This document shows, piece after piece, positions 21,601 to 33,939 of a DNA stretch of 64,000 bases (the stretch's first letter is position 1; each line of letters starts with the position of its first letter). The DNA lies in contig JAESUZ010002552.1 in assembly GCA_017311185.1 (NCBI GenBank), forward strand, positions 1,054,001-1,118,000, written 5' to 3'. The notes under the pieces are model-generated. The model made no database searches. It saw nothing but the letters and a program-made list of their open reading frames with translations, and had not been told where the DNA came from. Both the position numbers and the translations under genes were made by a program. The DNA comes from Proteles cristata cristata (Eukaryota; Chordata; Mammalia; Carnivora; Hyaenidae).

Positions 21601-22510
21601 GCTCATTCCCTTTATCTCCTTCTTCTCCTTTCCCATTTCTGGCCCTGGCTTAGCCCTCTATAATGACTTAATCTTGCCGACAGGGTGACAAGCGGATGAA
21701 TCGAACTCTGAGGCTTTTTTCCCCACTCCAGATTCATTTGAAGATTTCTCCCAGATGCGGCACTAAAACCCTAGATTCAATTTCCCTTTGACATAATAAC
21801 CGAATTAGTCTCATATTGTCATACATAAATTACTAGCCAGTCAGGGTGCCACCAGAGGGAGAGAGAGCTGGAGAGAAAGCAAGGCGTGAGCATCCAAAGG
21901 GGTGTGACTGTGACAAGCGGGGACCTGAATAACAAGCGGGGACCAGAAGGGTAACAGCTAATCATATCTGACAAACGAGGAGAATTCCCAGGCTGCAGCA
22001 AAGGTAAAGATTATTTACCTTCCTCTCCATGCCCCTAGCCATTAAGATGTCACCGTGGGGAGCATGTACCTTACAAGAGATACACAGATCTAAATATCTT
22101 CTCGATTAAGTAATGCTCTGTTTGCAAAGGCTGCCTTCAAAGAGGAAAATATAATTTTGTGCAATGCTGCTGCAGCCTCTAGGCCTGGAGACGGAGCTAA
22201 GCCGGGCAGAGGACCTGTGGGGTGCCTCCTAGGGACACAGATGCCCGGCCTGGGCGCTGGGGGCCTCGGCCTGGCTGGTTCTGAGCACAGAGGCTGGGCC
22301 CTGGCCTTCCCCACCTATGCCCTGGGGTTGACTACTGGCCAGGAGCATGGCCAGATCAGAACCAGCTGGAATGAGGCTTCCCCACCTGTCCGTCAGCCAC
22401 TTGGCCTCCTTTCCATTTCCCCACCTCGTCCCTTAGTTCTGGTCAATTCTTTCTCCTGAAGGTTCTGGCCTCTGGCCTCACCTCTGCATCCTACGTCTTG
22501 ATGGGGTTAT
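18646..22510. other. Long repeat-poor, single-copy-like block
   Basis: Almost 4 kb without a recognisable young repeat. AT-rich, slowly evolving-looking stretches occur at 21655-21840 and 22080-22180. There is a polypyrimidine run ending in AG near 20300-20341, but no matching exon follows. The frames here have no domain I recognise. Confidence 0.45.
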
Positions 22511-22519
22511 TACCCCAAC

Positions 22520-23480
22520 ATCCTAACCAGTTTCCCCACAGTTTCCTAACCCGTCCTACGTTGACAACCTGTGCTATGCTTGGCCACAAAAAGGTATCTT
22601 CCCAAAATGCAAATCTGAAGCCAATGCCTCCCTAAATTAAAACGTACAGGTAGGTTTCTAGAGAGGAACATGCAAACCCCTTAGCATGGCCCGTAAGACT
22701 AGCAGGACCCGGCCATTCCTTACTGCTCCAAGCCCGCCCCTGGCCTCGCTCCCCGTGCCCACCGTTTCCCAAGTGCATGCTGGGATTTCCCTGAGCGCCT
22801 CCTTCGGCCAGAAAGGAGCCTCTCCTCTCACTTGCAGCTTAAACATTGCCTCCATATGAAGCCTTTCCTTGCCTCCCTAGTCCCGTTCCAAACCACCCCT
22901 GCCCTCGCCGGCCTCCACTGCACCCCAGCTTTCCTCAACACAGTGCCTCACGTGTGCGATTGCTCAGAGTGGCTTACTTATCATCTCTCTTCCTGGATGT
23001 CAAGGTCTTTGGAAGCAGGGATTGGGTCTTATTCATGGCGATGTCCCCCTATAATGAGCGTAAAATAGGAATTATGAGCAACATCAAGGGAGAGGCATGA
23101 AGCCAGCCCAGGGCAAACCAGGGACCCACACAGACCCCTAAACACCCCTGCATAGAGGGGTTTGCTTGCTGCCTGTCATATCGATGCAGTGAAATTGAGG
23201 TTTTGATGGCGTGTCTGCCATAAGCCCCGCATGGGCTAAGAGCCACGTGATTTAGGACGTCCTAATTCCCACCGTGGTCAGCACAGAGCGTGGCCTGTGC
23301 TGGATGTTCAGTCAATGTGTAAGCGATTGTCTGCTGTGGATTCTGTTCTCAGGAGTTGACTCCTTTGGGGGGAACGAAGGGAACAATTATAGAACAATCA
23401 AGAACCAGATTAATCAACTATCCCACTGGACTGTGAGCTCCTAGCGGTCAGGGCGGCAGTCATGTCTGCATCTCTGCCTG
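22520..23480 (+). mobile_element. L2 LINE 3' part, fragmented
   Basis: Blocks match L2 in sense orientation: 'catatgaagcctttccttgc' near 22852, 'ggaagcagggattgggtct' near 23011, 'gttcagtcaatgtgta' near 23308, and a second 3' end piece 'actggactgtgagctcctag' near 23425. At least two L2 fragments may be present. Heavily diverged. Confidence 0.6.
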
Positions 23481-24036
23481 AGGCCCACACATGCCCAAGT
23501 GACCACCCAGCATAGCCCTTGCTCAGTTCAGGTTGTAAGAGCCATGGAGACAAATCCAGATTCTGCCTGTGTTTTGTCCTCAGATGTGACCTGGGGGACA
23601 GGTAGTGACCTGTCACTCTGCCCTCAACTTTTTATTAACCTCACCACCTGCCCTAATTGTTTCAGTCCTGGGTTGGGTAACTACCTTCCTTTTATATTTC
23701 TATTTAGCCCGTAGTCCTGCAGAATCCCAAAGACTAAAATGACTTTAAAGCCAATTTATTGAATGACCGGGCTCAGTGGGAAAATCAAGACACAGCCTTT
23801 CCCCTCACTACTGCATTCAGACCTCCTCCCTCAGATGTCCCTCTCCACCCACACACACACCCGCCTGACAGGAAGCAGACTCTAGAAACGTTCTTTTTTC
23901 TTTTATGGACAAATATAACTGTATGTATTTAAAGTATAGAATGTGATGATTTGATATGTATATACATTGTAGAATGATTGCCAAAATCAAGATAATTAAC
24001 ACATCCATCACTTCTTATAGTTAACATAATTAACTC

Positions 24037-24038
<2 letters not shown>

Positions 24039-24089
<51 letters not shown>
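24039..24089. repeat. (TG)n microsatellite, about 25 units
   Basis: An uninterrupted TG run lies in the antisense L1 3' UTR. It is likely to be variable in length and able to form Z-DNA in principle. Confidence 0.97.
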
Positions 24090-24093
<4 letters not shown>

Positions 24094-24778
24094 ACACAGG
24101 TGTATGTGGTAAGAATACTTAAGATCCACTCGCAGCAACTTCCAAGGGTATAATACTACATTATTAACTATAGTCACATGCTGTACATTAGAGCTTCAAA
24201 ACTTCTTCTAACCGAAAATTTGTACCTTTAGACCTATAGCACCCCAAGCCTTCCACCTCTCTGCCCCCCCAGCCCCTAGCAACCATCATTCTCTTCTCTG
24301 TTTCTAGGAAATTGGCTTTTTTTTTTTTAAGATTCCATATATAAGTGATACCAACCAGTATTTTTCTTTCTCTGTCTGGTTTATTTCACTTAGCATAATG
24401 CCCTCTGGACCCCACCATGTTGTTGCAAAAGGTAAAATTTCCTTCTTTCTCGTGGTTGGATAATGATTATAAATAAATTATATTTATATGAATTATAAAT
24501 ATTCATTATATGTGAATATCACATTTTCTTTATCCATTCATCTACTGAAAGCAATTTAGGTTGCTTCAATATCTTGGCTGTTGTGACTAGTATGACTGTG
24601 AACATGAGTGTACAGATATCTCTTCAAAATACTGATTTCCATTGCTTCAGATATATCCCCATTGAACCGAAGAGCTTTTGCATAGCAAAAGAAATAATCA
24701 ATGAATTGAAAAGGCAACCTATAGAGTGGGAGAAGATTTTCACAAACTGTATTGAAGGGGTAAGATGCAAAATATATA

Positions 24779-25169
24779 TAAAAAAGAAATATAGATGAAA
24801 TACTTCAAATGGCTAATTAACAAAAACAGTCATAAATATTTTTCTAAACTTGGAGTCTTGGATAGTGCTAAACATATCATTATTAGTTCTCAAATGGATT
24901 AGCTTTATTTTATGGTAAATTAATAAAAGTAACTTTTTGGCATATAATTAAGGTTTGGACAAAAATACTATTTTAAAGTAATATTTATATTTAGAATTCT
25001 ACACTTGGAGTAAAAATAAGTACAAAATAATATATATGCAGTCAGTCTGTTTTATGACAAAGGCTTTATGTGATTGATAACAAGCCATGGCAAATATAAG
25101 CAGTGTTCTTCCAAATGCTTTATTTTCAAAATATGAAATTAAATAACTTTATTGCAAAACTAAAAAAAG
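24779..25169 (+). pseudogene. Retrocopied mRNA 3' end (source gene unknown)
   Basis: This 391-bp AT-rich segment interrupts the inverted L1 and is bracketed by a 15-bp direct repeat 'gatgcaaaatatata' at 24764-24778 and 25170-25184. L1 sequence is continuous if the segment and one repeat are removed. It ends with an 'ATTAAA' hexamer at 25138-25143 and an A-run beginning 18 bases later at 25162. That fits a polyadenylated transcript copied by L1 machinery and truncated at its 5' end. No coding frame is present, so it would be 3' UTR only. I do not recognise the parent gene. An unknown non-autonomous element is the main alternative. Confidence 0.75.
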
Positions 25170-25598
25170 GATGCAAAATATATAATGAACTCATACAACT
25201 CAATAGCAAAAAAAAAAAAAAAAGCAAATAATCAAATTAAAAATGAACAAAGGACCTGAATGTTTCCAAAGAAGACATACACATGGCCGAAAGGTATATG
25301 AAAAGGTACTCAACATCGCTAATCATCAGGTAAAGATGAATGAAAACCACAAGATATCAGGTCACAACTGTTAGAATGGCTCTTATTAAAAGGCAAGGGA
25401 TAAGAAATATTGGTGAAGATGTAGACGAAAGGGAAACCTTGTGCACTCTGCTGGAAATACAAAATGGTACAGCTGCTCTGGAAGGTGGTATGGTGACCCC
25501 TCCAAAAATTAAAATATGAACTATCGTAGGATCTTCTCACTTTCCCATCACTCTTCAGTATTCACAGTTTATTTTCAGTGGTTTAAAAATCCATTTCA

Positions 25599-25765
25599 GG
25601 GGCGCCTGGATGGCTAAGTTGATTAAGCGTCTGACTTCGGCTCAGGTCATGATCTCATGGTTCGTGGGTTCAAGCCCCGCGTCGGGCTCTGTGCTGACAG
25701 CTCAGAGCCTGGAGCCTGTTTCAGATTCTGTATCTCCCTCTCTCTCTGCCCCTCCCCTGCTCAGG

Positions 25766-25804
<39 letters not shown>

Positions 25805-25833
25805 AAATAAATAAAACATTTTTTTAATTAAAA
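25599..25833 (+). mobile_element. Felid SINE
   Basis: Full copy starting 'GGGGCGCCTGGATGGCTAAG', with B box 'GGTTCAAGCCC', a long (TC)n tract and an A-rich tail. A perfect 14-bp target-site duplication 'aaaaatccatttca' lies at 25585-25598 and 25834-25847, so the insertion is fairly recent. Confidence 0.96.
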
Positions 25834-25849
25834 AAAAATCCATTTCAAC

Positions 25850-28230
25850 CCAAATCAAAACTTCAGTATCCTATCCTATTGAAAGCTCTTCCCACTTTCC
25901 CCTCCCCCACCTGCCACAAGCTTGAGATCCTGCCATGGGGAAGGGAAGCCACTTGCTGCTTATCCTTCCTCCTGCCTTTCTCTTCCTCCTCCCCCAGTCT
26001 GTGCTGCCTCTGGCTCCTTCATGGGCAGCGCAGGGAGAAGATGATCTTTTCCCTTGGTTTAAGCTGTTATCAGCTCTCTGGCCACTGAAAGAGCTGGTAG
26101 AAGTCCAAATGCAAGCTCTGTCTCTTGTCGGGGGGTGGGGGTGGGGGACTGGCGGTTCTTTGAGATATTCTCTGGGGAACAAGACAATTTCTGCATAAGA
26201 TAGTTCCCTGACGGGGGCAGTGGGCTCCCCACTGATCTCTCATGACTCCCCATCGTCTCCAACTCAAGGGTGCCTCCACACAGCCTGCCTTGTCTCCTCT
26301 TCCAGCCAGTGTGCATTGCAGCTTTCAAGACGGCTCGAGCCAGGCCAACCTGTAATGATCCATTCAGCCTTCAGGAGGTAACCTTGCACCTCCAAACTCT
26401 GTCTATGCGGGCAGCAACCAGGTGCTTTTCTGAGCTCCACTCCAGCAGAATTAGAGACAGGTCTCTGAGTTTCTACAGCGTAAGCATCCAGCCAGGGGGT
26501 GGGGGGTGCCACTCTGCCCACTGCTGGACCACATTCTCTTCCCACATGTGATTTTCTGGAAGCTTCCTTTATTTGTCTTGGGATAGACCAAGGAAGAGAG
26601 ACTCAGAGTACCAGCTCCCCTCCGAAATTCTGTCTCAGACCTTCTCCTTTCTGCAAAGAGGGTGGCCAAAGGAATGAGGGCTGCAGAGCCTGTCGCCACG
26701 TCTCCTGGTTAGTCTGTGGCTATGTCTGGCAATGTGCCTACTGGGCCACTTTCCGACCAGGAAACAGGAGGCATGTTCAGAGGGGTAACTGGAGAGAATG
26801 AAAGAGATTATTTGCAAAGGTGTGGGCAGGGTTCAGGGGACTACAAGAGATTGAGAAACATCTTGAGTGTAATGGGCAAAGGGAGGGAGGTGTTTCTGGA
26901 GCCTTACAAGATCTAGGGCTGTCACACAGGTGCCACTGCCTTTATCAGAAGGATTCAGCCACTCTCGTACCATGACGGAGCAGAGAGGAGACAGATGAAT
27001 AAATACCCTGGCCTCTCTCCTCCTGCCCTCAGATCTCCTGCATGTGCCTCCCATTGGCTGAATTCAGCCCGAATCCTCAGGACAAGGGAGGCCAATAAGT
27101 GCTGTCTGTAGAGGTCGGCCTTGCAGGACAGGGGTGGAGAATCGTGCCCGGGGATACACTGGGGAATATCCAGCACACACACACCCTTCTTCACAATGGG
27201 CAGGAACTTGTCACCCACCGTCCTCAGCGGGGAGCCTCAATGAAACAGTAGTGCAAGTCCATTTGTCAGCTAATAACCCATCCCGCATGGTCTTCCTCTG
27301 CTCCTCTCTGCTAACCGTAAGGCATCCGCACCCCCGTATGGACTGCAGAGCAGGAGTGTGAGGTCTGGGAGCAGGGATGACAGCGCTCATCTTCTGCAAA
27401 GAGAGGCTTGGTTCTGAGCTTTCTCAACACCCAGGCAGCCAGTATCCAGACATCAACCGAAAACCGTGTAACCACAGTGCAAAGAAGACATGGGGTGGGC
27501 TTGGACCATCTGCCATTTTAGACTCTCCAGGCCACAGGGCCCCGTTATGAGCACCCATGGTTAAGGGCCAGCCCAGGTTTGCTGGCCAAGGAGCCCTCTG
27601 AGAGGCTGCGGTTAGGAGTGGAAAGGACACACCTGAGACGGAGATGCCCAAGGTGGAGACAGCATTGCAGTCTGACTTTAGGGACACAGGGACGAGGCCC
27701 ACAGCGTCCTCTCCCTCATCTGCTTCTCTGAGGACTGCTTCAGGCGGCGTCCAGACCGGCTGGCACAGCCTCACAGGCAGGGCTGTGGGTCGGTGCCAGC
27801 CACTGGACTGCTCCAGAGATGTGGCTTCTCCTGACAGCGGGGACTGACTTCAAAAGACTCATTCACCAACGTCTGGGCTCCTGAAGCAGGACAAAGCCCA
27901 GCGTTGCCCAGACCAGGATGGGTATGTGCACAGACGCATCCACTCCTTCCTTGTCACACAAACCATCGTGGATCATGCAATTTTCACACTTATCTTTTCC
28001 TTTCCACTATAAGGTGGGGGGTGGGGGGGCTGAGGTTTGCGGGGACGCATGCTACGAGACGGAGCAGAGGACCCCGGGAAACTCATTCACAGAGACACTG
28101 TTACTGCGGCAGCTCCCCAGGGGAGATGCTCTAGGGCCTTCTGGGGTCCCAGACCTTGCCCCCGGTGGCCGGAAATGATTGTGTAAGTCAAGCCCACGCT
28201 GCAAGCTGCGGTCTGGGATATCCAGGGACT
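25850..28230. other. Single-copy-like DNA, no gene seen
   Basis: GC-moderate sequence with many short overlapping frames on both strands and no recognisable domain. G-rich runs are found at 26131-26147 and 28014-28030. Nothing here supports an exon. Confidence 0.45.
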
Positions 28231-28231
28231 A

Positions 28232-28475
28232 AGCTTAGTGCTAGTTAAAAGCACAGACTTTTCCATCAGACAGAACTCCATTCAAATCTTGGCTTTGCTG
28301 CCGCCTTGCTTTGTGACCTCGGGCCAACGAAGACTCAGTTTCCCTACCTGTAAAATGGGAGTGACAAATCGTACAGGGCTGTGCTAAGGATTACACGAGC
28401 TAACGTGTTGACTGACTATCACGGTGCCTGGCATACAGCCTGCAGTCAATAAATGGCAGTCATTACAGTTATCGT
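28232..28475 (+). mobile_element. MIR SINE
   Basis: A well-preserved sense MIR: 'aaaagcacagacttttccat', 'ctttgtgacctcgggccaac', 'gtttccctacctgtaaaatg', 'ctaaggattacacgagctaa', 'cggtgcctggcatacagcct' and the 'caataaatgg' tail. Confidence 0.88.
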
Positions 28476-28509
28476 TGGCTCACTCCCATTGTTCCACGTT
28501 GGCCAAATC

Positions 28510-28850
28510 CCATGCGGTAGCAAGTTTATTTATTCAAAAGCTATTTACTCAGCACCTCCCACATGGCACTGGAAAAAAAGAGATCTCAAGGAGCTCAAAG
28601 TCCAGTGCTGGAGACAGAAGAGTGGAGGTAATAGCTGTAATAAGGGATGAAGGCTGTGGGGACACAAAGCCTGGCCCAGGCTAGAATGGTCAGGGAGGTC
28701 TTCCTGGAGGAGGCAGCACTCAAATTGAATCTTGTCAGAGAAATGAGGCTTAACCAGGCAGTCACGATGGGAACACTGCTCTAGGCAGAAGCAGTAATCA
28801 GCACTGACAAAGGTAACAGAAGAGAGTGGCAGGTTTGGGGTGGCTGAGGG
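28510..28850 (-). mobile_element. L2 LINE 3' part, antisense
   Basis: Antisense L2 blocks appear: 'aaaagctatttactcagcac', 'caaggagctcaaagtccagt', 'gtcagggaggtcttcctgga' and 'gggaacactgctctaggcag'. The order fits the L2 3' end reversed. Confidence 0.7.
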
Positions 28851-28854
28851 TCAG

Positions 28855-29655
28855 TGAGGGGAGGAAGTGGAGGCGGGGGAAAGGCAGCGATCCAGAGAGG
28901 AAGTCAACACGCTGGAGGGAGGCATCTGCACATCGTGGTGGGGCAGGGTGATCCCTCAAAGGATGGTCTGGAGTCTGTAATCAAATAGTCCTCTTGAACT
29001 TCATCAAGACTTTGACTGAGGCACCTGAGGCTGATGCCTGGGGGCTGTGTGATGAGAACCCCAGACCTGGCCCCGCTCCCCTCTTTGCTGCCTGACATCA
29101 GACTGTTTCCAGGGAGTCAGCCTTCAGGGGCCCCAGGCAACCACGTCGGCTGGCACCCACTGCCTGCCTCACCCTCCAAGCTGCCCCTGCCAGGGCTAAT
29201 GCCTGAAGGACAGAGGGACCCAGTTGTCACCTTTCTTCCACTTCTTGCAGGAATAGGGGACCAAGCAGAAGCTGTCCAGGTTGCCAGGGGAGTCCTCAGG
29301 GCCTCCAGACAGCCCCTCTCTGCTAAGGGCACCCAACTTCGCCACCCCCTGTGACTCTGACAATTGTCGTTACTGGAGGCAATAGCCGAATCCACAATCC
29401 AATTATGTGCACGAGGAGGCACCCATGCTCCATTCCCTCTGACCTGCCAGCTGCTGCTCTTCAGGGACAGGTCAGCTGTGTGCTGTCTCTGTGGCTGCAG
29501 GGACACACGGCGCAGGGGCGGCGGGTGGGGGTCGCTCTCCACGCTCTCTGAAAACGGGATGTCCTCAGCAGTTTCGAAGCTCCAGCCTGTTTCTGCAAGT
29601 GACAAGAACTGCCTCCCAGACAGAAAAGCAAAGAAACTTCAATTGAACGGGAGTG
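28855..29655. other. Single-copy-like DNA, nothing recognised
   Basis: No repeat family or convincing exon is visible. An antisense frame of 162 codons (29605-29117) lacks any domain I know. Confidence 0.4.
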
Positions 29656-29659
29656 GGTA

Positions 29660-29800
29660 GGCATAGGGCTTTGGGGCCACAGTTTTAATCCAAGCCCTGG
29701 ACGACCTCAGAAAAAGTCATTTGACCTTTGTGGGTCTCAGTTTCCCCACTTGCCTTATGGTCATGACAGAATTACTGGTGGAAATTCATTGTGATAATGA
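29660..29800 (+). mobile_element. MIR SINE remnant
   Basis: Sense MIR blocks: 'ggctttggggccacagtttt', 'aaaaagtcatttgacctttg' and 'gggtctcagtttccccactt'. Confidence 0.7.
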
Positions 29801-29809
29801 ATGTCTATG

Positions 29810-32125
29810 TGTCTCAAACAAGGAACTCCGGCCCTGGGTTTACATGGTGACACAGTGGCAGATGTATATATTCCTAAAGCATAAATTTTACCCAAATATT
29901 TTAGAGAAAAGGACTCTATTAAATAAAGACCTTCTGGAGACACAAATATCATTCTAATGAATTATAAGGATACAATAGGAGACATCAGAGCAATTCTTTG
30001 TAATGCTAGCAACTCTTTGACCACAGCCCCAGGTCTGTGGGTCCTGGGTCCTGCCCCCCTGCCCCTGGGGGTGAGTCGGCTGAGCCACCAAGCACAGTGC
30101 AGAGAGATGTGCTCTCTCTCTCCTTGTCATGAGAGCACAGAGCAAGTGTGGACGTGAACCCATTGCCTGGGATGGATCACTCTAGGGTTTGCTTCTTTGT
30201 TGCCCGTGAACTTTGCTTCTGACTGTAACCACATCCATTGGGTCCGTCTGTCTCATCTTTGATAGAATCATAGAAAAATTGTGAGCAGCAAAGGACGCTT
30301 TTCCCCCAGACAGTGACTATCCTAGAAGTAACTCAGAGAGGAGAATGGAGGAAACTGGGACAGGCCAGAAGAGGCAGCCAAGGGGAGAGGAGCACCTGCT
30401 GGTACACGGGACAGATAGGAGCACCATAAGGACACGGAGATGTGGGATGGGAAGGCCCCGAAGCAGGGGCTAAGGAGCAGGAACATACTGAGAATCTCAC
30501 CAAGGGCTCAAGACCTGGGGCTGCTGCCGGCCAGGGAGGGAAAATGAACTGCAAAGAGGGTGTGATGGCCCTTCACCAGATACCTAAGCAACCTCTCTAA
30601 ATCCTTGGCACTGATCTATGCCCGCCACTTTCCTGCAGACCCAGTTTAACCGTGAGTCCTCTGATCATGTCCGTTGATCATGTTCTGCCAGGTTTATGAA
30701 AGAGCCAGCTCAGCCGAGCCTTATGCCTATTCTGTCTCCTCAAGCTAAATGCTGCTCGGTTTGGGGAGCACAGCAATCTGCTTTCTAGAAGCACATTAGC
30801 CTGAGACGTCCAGTTTTTTTCAGCCATGGCCTCTGCGATTGAGGCTATATAAATACAGATTGCATGCAGTTTTAATGAATAACAATGAAGTATATTTAAA
30901 AGTATGGATTTTTAGCAGCAATACAAATGTTGAAGGGTGAAAAAACCCCCACACCCCATTTAATTAATTTTATTCCCATCGAAGTGCACGGTTACAGGCC
31001 TGGCGTGTGTCATCGATCAGTTTTGATCAAGTGGTGAAGAATATTACTTTTTAATGCCTGAGCCTCTTAGGGGAACAGTGACATGTGTTCATTTCTGCCT
31101 CTAGGTTTAAGAAGATGCTTTCCTAGAACTTGCCATTGTCGCAAGATGGGCCTCAGGGCCTCCCACTTGGGTCCACAGTTCTGAAGATACGGAGGAGTCA
31201 CAGTGACGAGCAAGGACATCTCAGAATGTCCTGCCATTGGACCCCAGGTGATGACCCCCCCCAAACCTAAAAGCACAGCTCATATTCGTCCAAGTCTGTG
31301 AATCACTTCTGAAACCATGGCTTTATTTTCGCCCAATAGCTCTGCAATCCTCTAAAATATGAGACTCTACTGACCTGAGCTGAGCATCGATGGGAAGGAG
31401 CACTTGTCATTTGCCCGATCCTCATGCCCACATTGAGTCTGAATGGCGATACGTCCTAGAATAAATCAGAGGTGCCCCCCCCCAACTCCCTACAGCCTCA
31501 AGTTCTCTGTGTCCAGATTTCCTCGGGGGCGGGGGAAGCAAGGAATTACAGAGCATCCAACCCCGTGGGCCTCTCCGTGCTGAGAAAGCATTTCAGTGAG
31601 CTCCTTTGACAAGTGTCTTCCACCCAACGATGGGCTAGGCACAAGAATGAAGTAAATAAGCCATCTCGATAACATTCCCCAATACTTTATGCAATAAACC
31701 TGTCTCAAAAAGTTAGCAACACAGAAGCTTATGATGGTTAATGCACTTTTGACTTGAATAACTGTTGAAACCTCCCATCTCCCCCTTTTCCAGCAAGTGC
31801 ATCATCAGGGAAAGACCTCCACCTTTCACTTTCCGACATAGCTTCTCGCATTCTTTCCTGATAGGGGCAAGGGTCTTTCAGGACTAAGTACGCGAGATCG
31901 TTAAGTAGAACGTGTTTAATGAAAAATGTCAGATGAGCAGCTTGGGGTCAGGAGGGACATAACTGGCCTGGAGTCTCTAAGTTCTTGTAGATGCCCACAG
32001 AAAAGAATCCATAAAAAAAAGCCCATGTGGCAAAATAAAAATGTATGTAATGTAGATTATACATTTCAGGGGGTGTGGGCACTGCATAAATTTCTTTAAA
32101 CTCATACTACATCTTTCAGACACGA
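29810..32125. other. Repeat-poor block with AT-rich stretches
   Basis: No gene is seen. From about 30820 to 31060 the sequence is AT-rich and contains homeodomain-like TAAT cores ('ttaattaatttta'). Such stretches are often conserved non-coding DNA, but I cannot test that here. Confidence 0.4.
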
Positions 32126-32129
32126 GAAC

Positions 32130-32350
32130 CAGCTATACTTTTCAATGCCTGGCCCAATCTCACCTAATGCTGAGGCCTCTATGCACTGGACGCTCTGCTG
32201 AGAATCTCCTTTTAATCTGCACGCAACGTTCTAGGGTAGGGATCATTATTCCCATTTTATTAATGAATAATTAGAGTCTCAGAAAAGATGAGGGGTTCTG
32301 GTTTCAAAAAACTGCATCCTTTGATTTCAAACCTCAGCTGTCCCCTACTA
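32130..32350 (-). mobile_element. Probable MIR remnant
   Basis: The segment 'gggatcattattcccatttt' followed by 'gagtctcagaaaagatgag' fits the antisense MIR core. The rest is too diverged to place. Confidence 0.5.
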
Positions 32351-32367
32351 CCATCTGACACTGTTAC

Positions 32368-32570
32368 TTTATTTATTTATTTATTTATTTATTTTTAATG
32401 TTTACTTATTATTTTTGAGAGAGAGTGCAAGAGGCAGAAGGGCAGAGAGAGAGGAGACAGGCTCTGAGCTGTCAGCACAGAGCCCGACACGGGGCTCGAA
32501 CTCAAGAACTGCGAGATCATGACCTGAGCCAAAGTCAGATACTTAACCGACTGAGCCACCCCGGTGCCCT
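32368..32570 (-). mobile_element. Felid SINE, antisense, (TTTA)n tail
   Basis: The tail is a run of seven TTTA units at 32368-32395. It is followed by a short AG tract, 'gagctgtcagcacagagccc' and a head ending 'gactgagccaccccggtgcc'. Confidence 0.94.
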
Positions 32571-32574
32571 CGGG

Positions 32575-33510
32575 GCTGTTTAGACACAGCCTTGATGAGA
32601 AGGTTTTCTCAAACTTCAGTGTGCCTGTGATTTACTTGAGAGGCATGGCTGACCGGTGGTTTTGGGGCGCACACCGCCCGGGAGTCTAGTCTAGTAGCGC
32701 TGCAGACGAGGGCTGAGTGACTGCATCTTCTAGAAGTGCCCTCGGCGGCTAAGGGGCAGGTGCTGAAACACCACAGTCTGGGCTCCTCAGAGCAGAGAGC
32801 TCCCCCCTGCCCTTCTTCTACCTCTGGTCAGACATGCCCCCCACCCCCAGTTCCTCGCAGGATCTTGTGGGCCCATGCTGGAACCCAGAGGCAAGGCCTT
32901 CACAGCTTCCCAGGCCTCGCAAGAGTGGCGAAGGAAATAAAGAGCAAACAGAACTCCTCTGCTCCTTCTACATCCAACACCCGGCAGGAGTGACCTTTGC
33001 AAGCCTGCCTGTAAAACAGCAGATTCCCGCCCTCTGCTTAATGGGAGCAGGAGTGGCCGGCCCGGCTCTCTCCAGCAAGCTGGGCTGAGGCCATAATCCT
33101 CCAAGAAAGAGTTTATGAGTCTGCCTCTGGCATTTAAAATTAATATACTTATTAAGAAGCAGGAGAGTGCTTTCAGGGTAAGTGTCTTTCTTTTTTTTTT
33201 TTTTTTCCCTCCCCAGGGTGAAGGCCACTTAGCACAAACTCAAAGTCAGCTGTCTCCATGGGTTTTTGGGGCGTTCAGGGATTAACTTATACAGGATGAG
33301 CCTGTTTTACACAAGGGCCTGCTGCGTCTTCTCAAGCGGTTTCTGGCTCCTCCCCTTAGGGCTTCAGGGGACAGAAATGCTGAGACTTTTGGGCCCGGAC
33401 ACAGTCTCTTCCAGCTGTAATCTTATTGTTCATGCAGGGACCCAGCCATTCCCCCAGCCGTTCTTCCAGCCAGCCGCTCAGTCACCCACCTTCCTTCCAC
33501 CCTTTATTTA
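32575..33510. other. Single-copy-like DNA; possible hAT relic
   Basis: The start 'ttctcaaacttcagtgtgcc' (about 32608) resembles the end of a hAT-Charlie element such as MER20, but the rest does not clearly follow. A T-run of about 15 bases is at 33191-33206. No exon is supported. Confidence 0.35.
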
Positions 33511-33514
33511 TCTA

Positions 33515-33655
33515 GCCAGCCGTAGCTTTCATGCTTTCATTCACCAAACATCCATTGAGCACCTTCAGTGTGCCGGGCATCAGGAATACACAGATGAATG
33601 ACACACCTTCCTGCTTCTAAGGAGCTTACATTGCAGGAAATCTGCTTCAAAGGCA
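33515..33655 (-). mobile_element. L2 3' end fragment, antisense
   Basis: 'ttcattcaccaaacatccat' followed by 'gagcaccttcagtgtgccgg' and 'taaggagcttacattgcagg' is the reversed L2 3' end. Confidence 0.75.
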
Positions 33656-33709
33656 AAGGGAGACTATATGCTAAAGCAATGATTCAGATTCTGTAAGCTT
33701 ATCCAACTA

Positions 33710-33935
33710 TCAAACTCGTACTCATCTGTCAAAACCCAATTTAAATATGCCCAGCTTACACAACTGCCCATCCCCACCTCCAAGAGCTATTTCCCCCACG
33801 CTCTAACAGCAAGTGGCTATACTCCATGGCTCTACTTCAGGCCCTGTCGTTGCTGTTAGTACCTATTTCCTCTTCCCTAAGAGGGTAGCAACGAGTCTTT
33901 CCTAAGTGAATCTCCTGGGCCGAGTGCCTGTCATA
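33710..33935 (+). mobile_element. L2 3' end fragment, sense
   Basis: Sense L2-like blocks: 'ctcatctgtcaaaacccaat', 'caagagctatttcccccac', 'gagggtagcaacgagtcttt' and 'ctgggccgagtgcctgtcat'. It is highly diverged. Confidence 0.5.
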
Positions 33936-33939
33936 GAGA

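Larger units (their letters stand above)
23890..25530 (-). mobile_element. L1 LINE with 5' inversion, antisense
   Basis: The part 23890-24655 is the 3' end of an L1 on the minus strand: a T-rich start, then 3' UTR, then ORF2 tail. From about 24655 the orientation flips. Plus-strand reading gives ORF2 sequence such as 'KSFCIAKEIINELKRQPIEW', continuing after an insertion to about 25530 ('ggtacagctgctctggaagg'). An inverted 5' portion joined to a normal 3' portion is the signature of twin priming. The two parts are nearly adjacent in L1 coordinates, with a small loss at the junction. An inserted segment (24779-25169) splits the inverted part. Confidence 0.88.

Noticed and set aside
23821..23870. 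Short CA-rich stretch near the L1 3' end as a target-site duplication
   Set aside because: No matching copy was found beyond 25530, so the L1 duplication could not be established.
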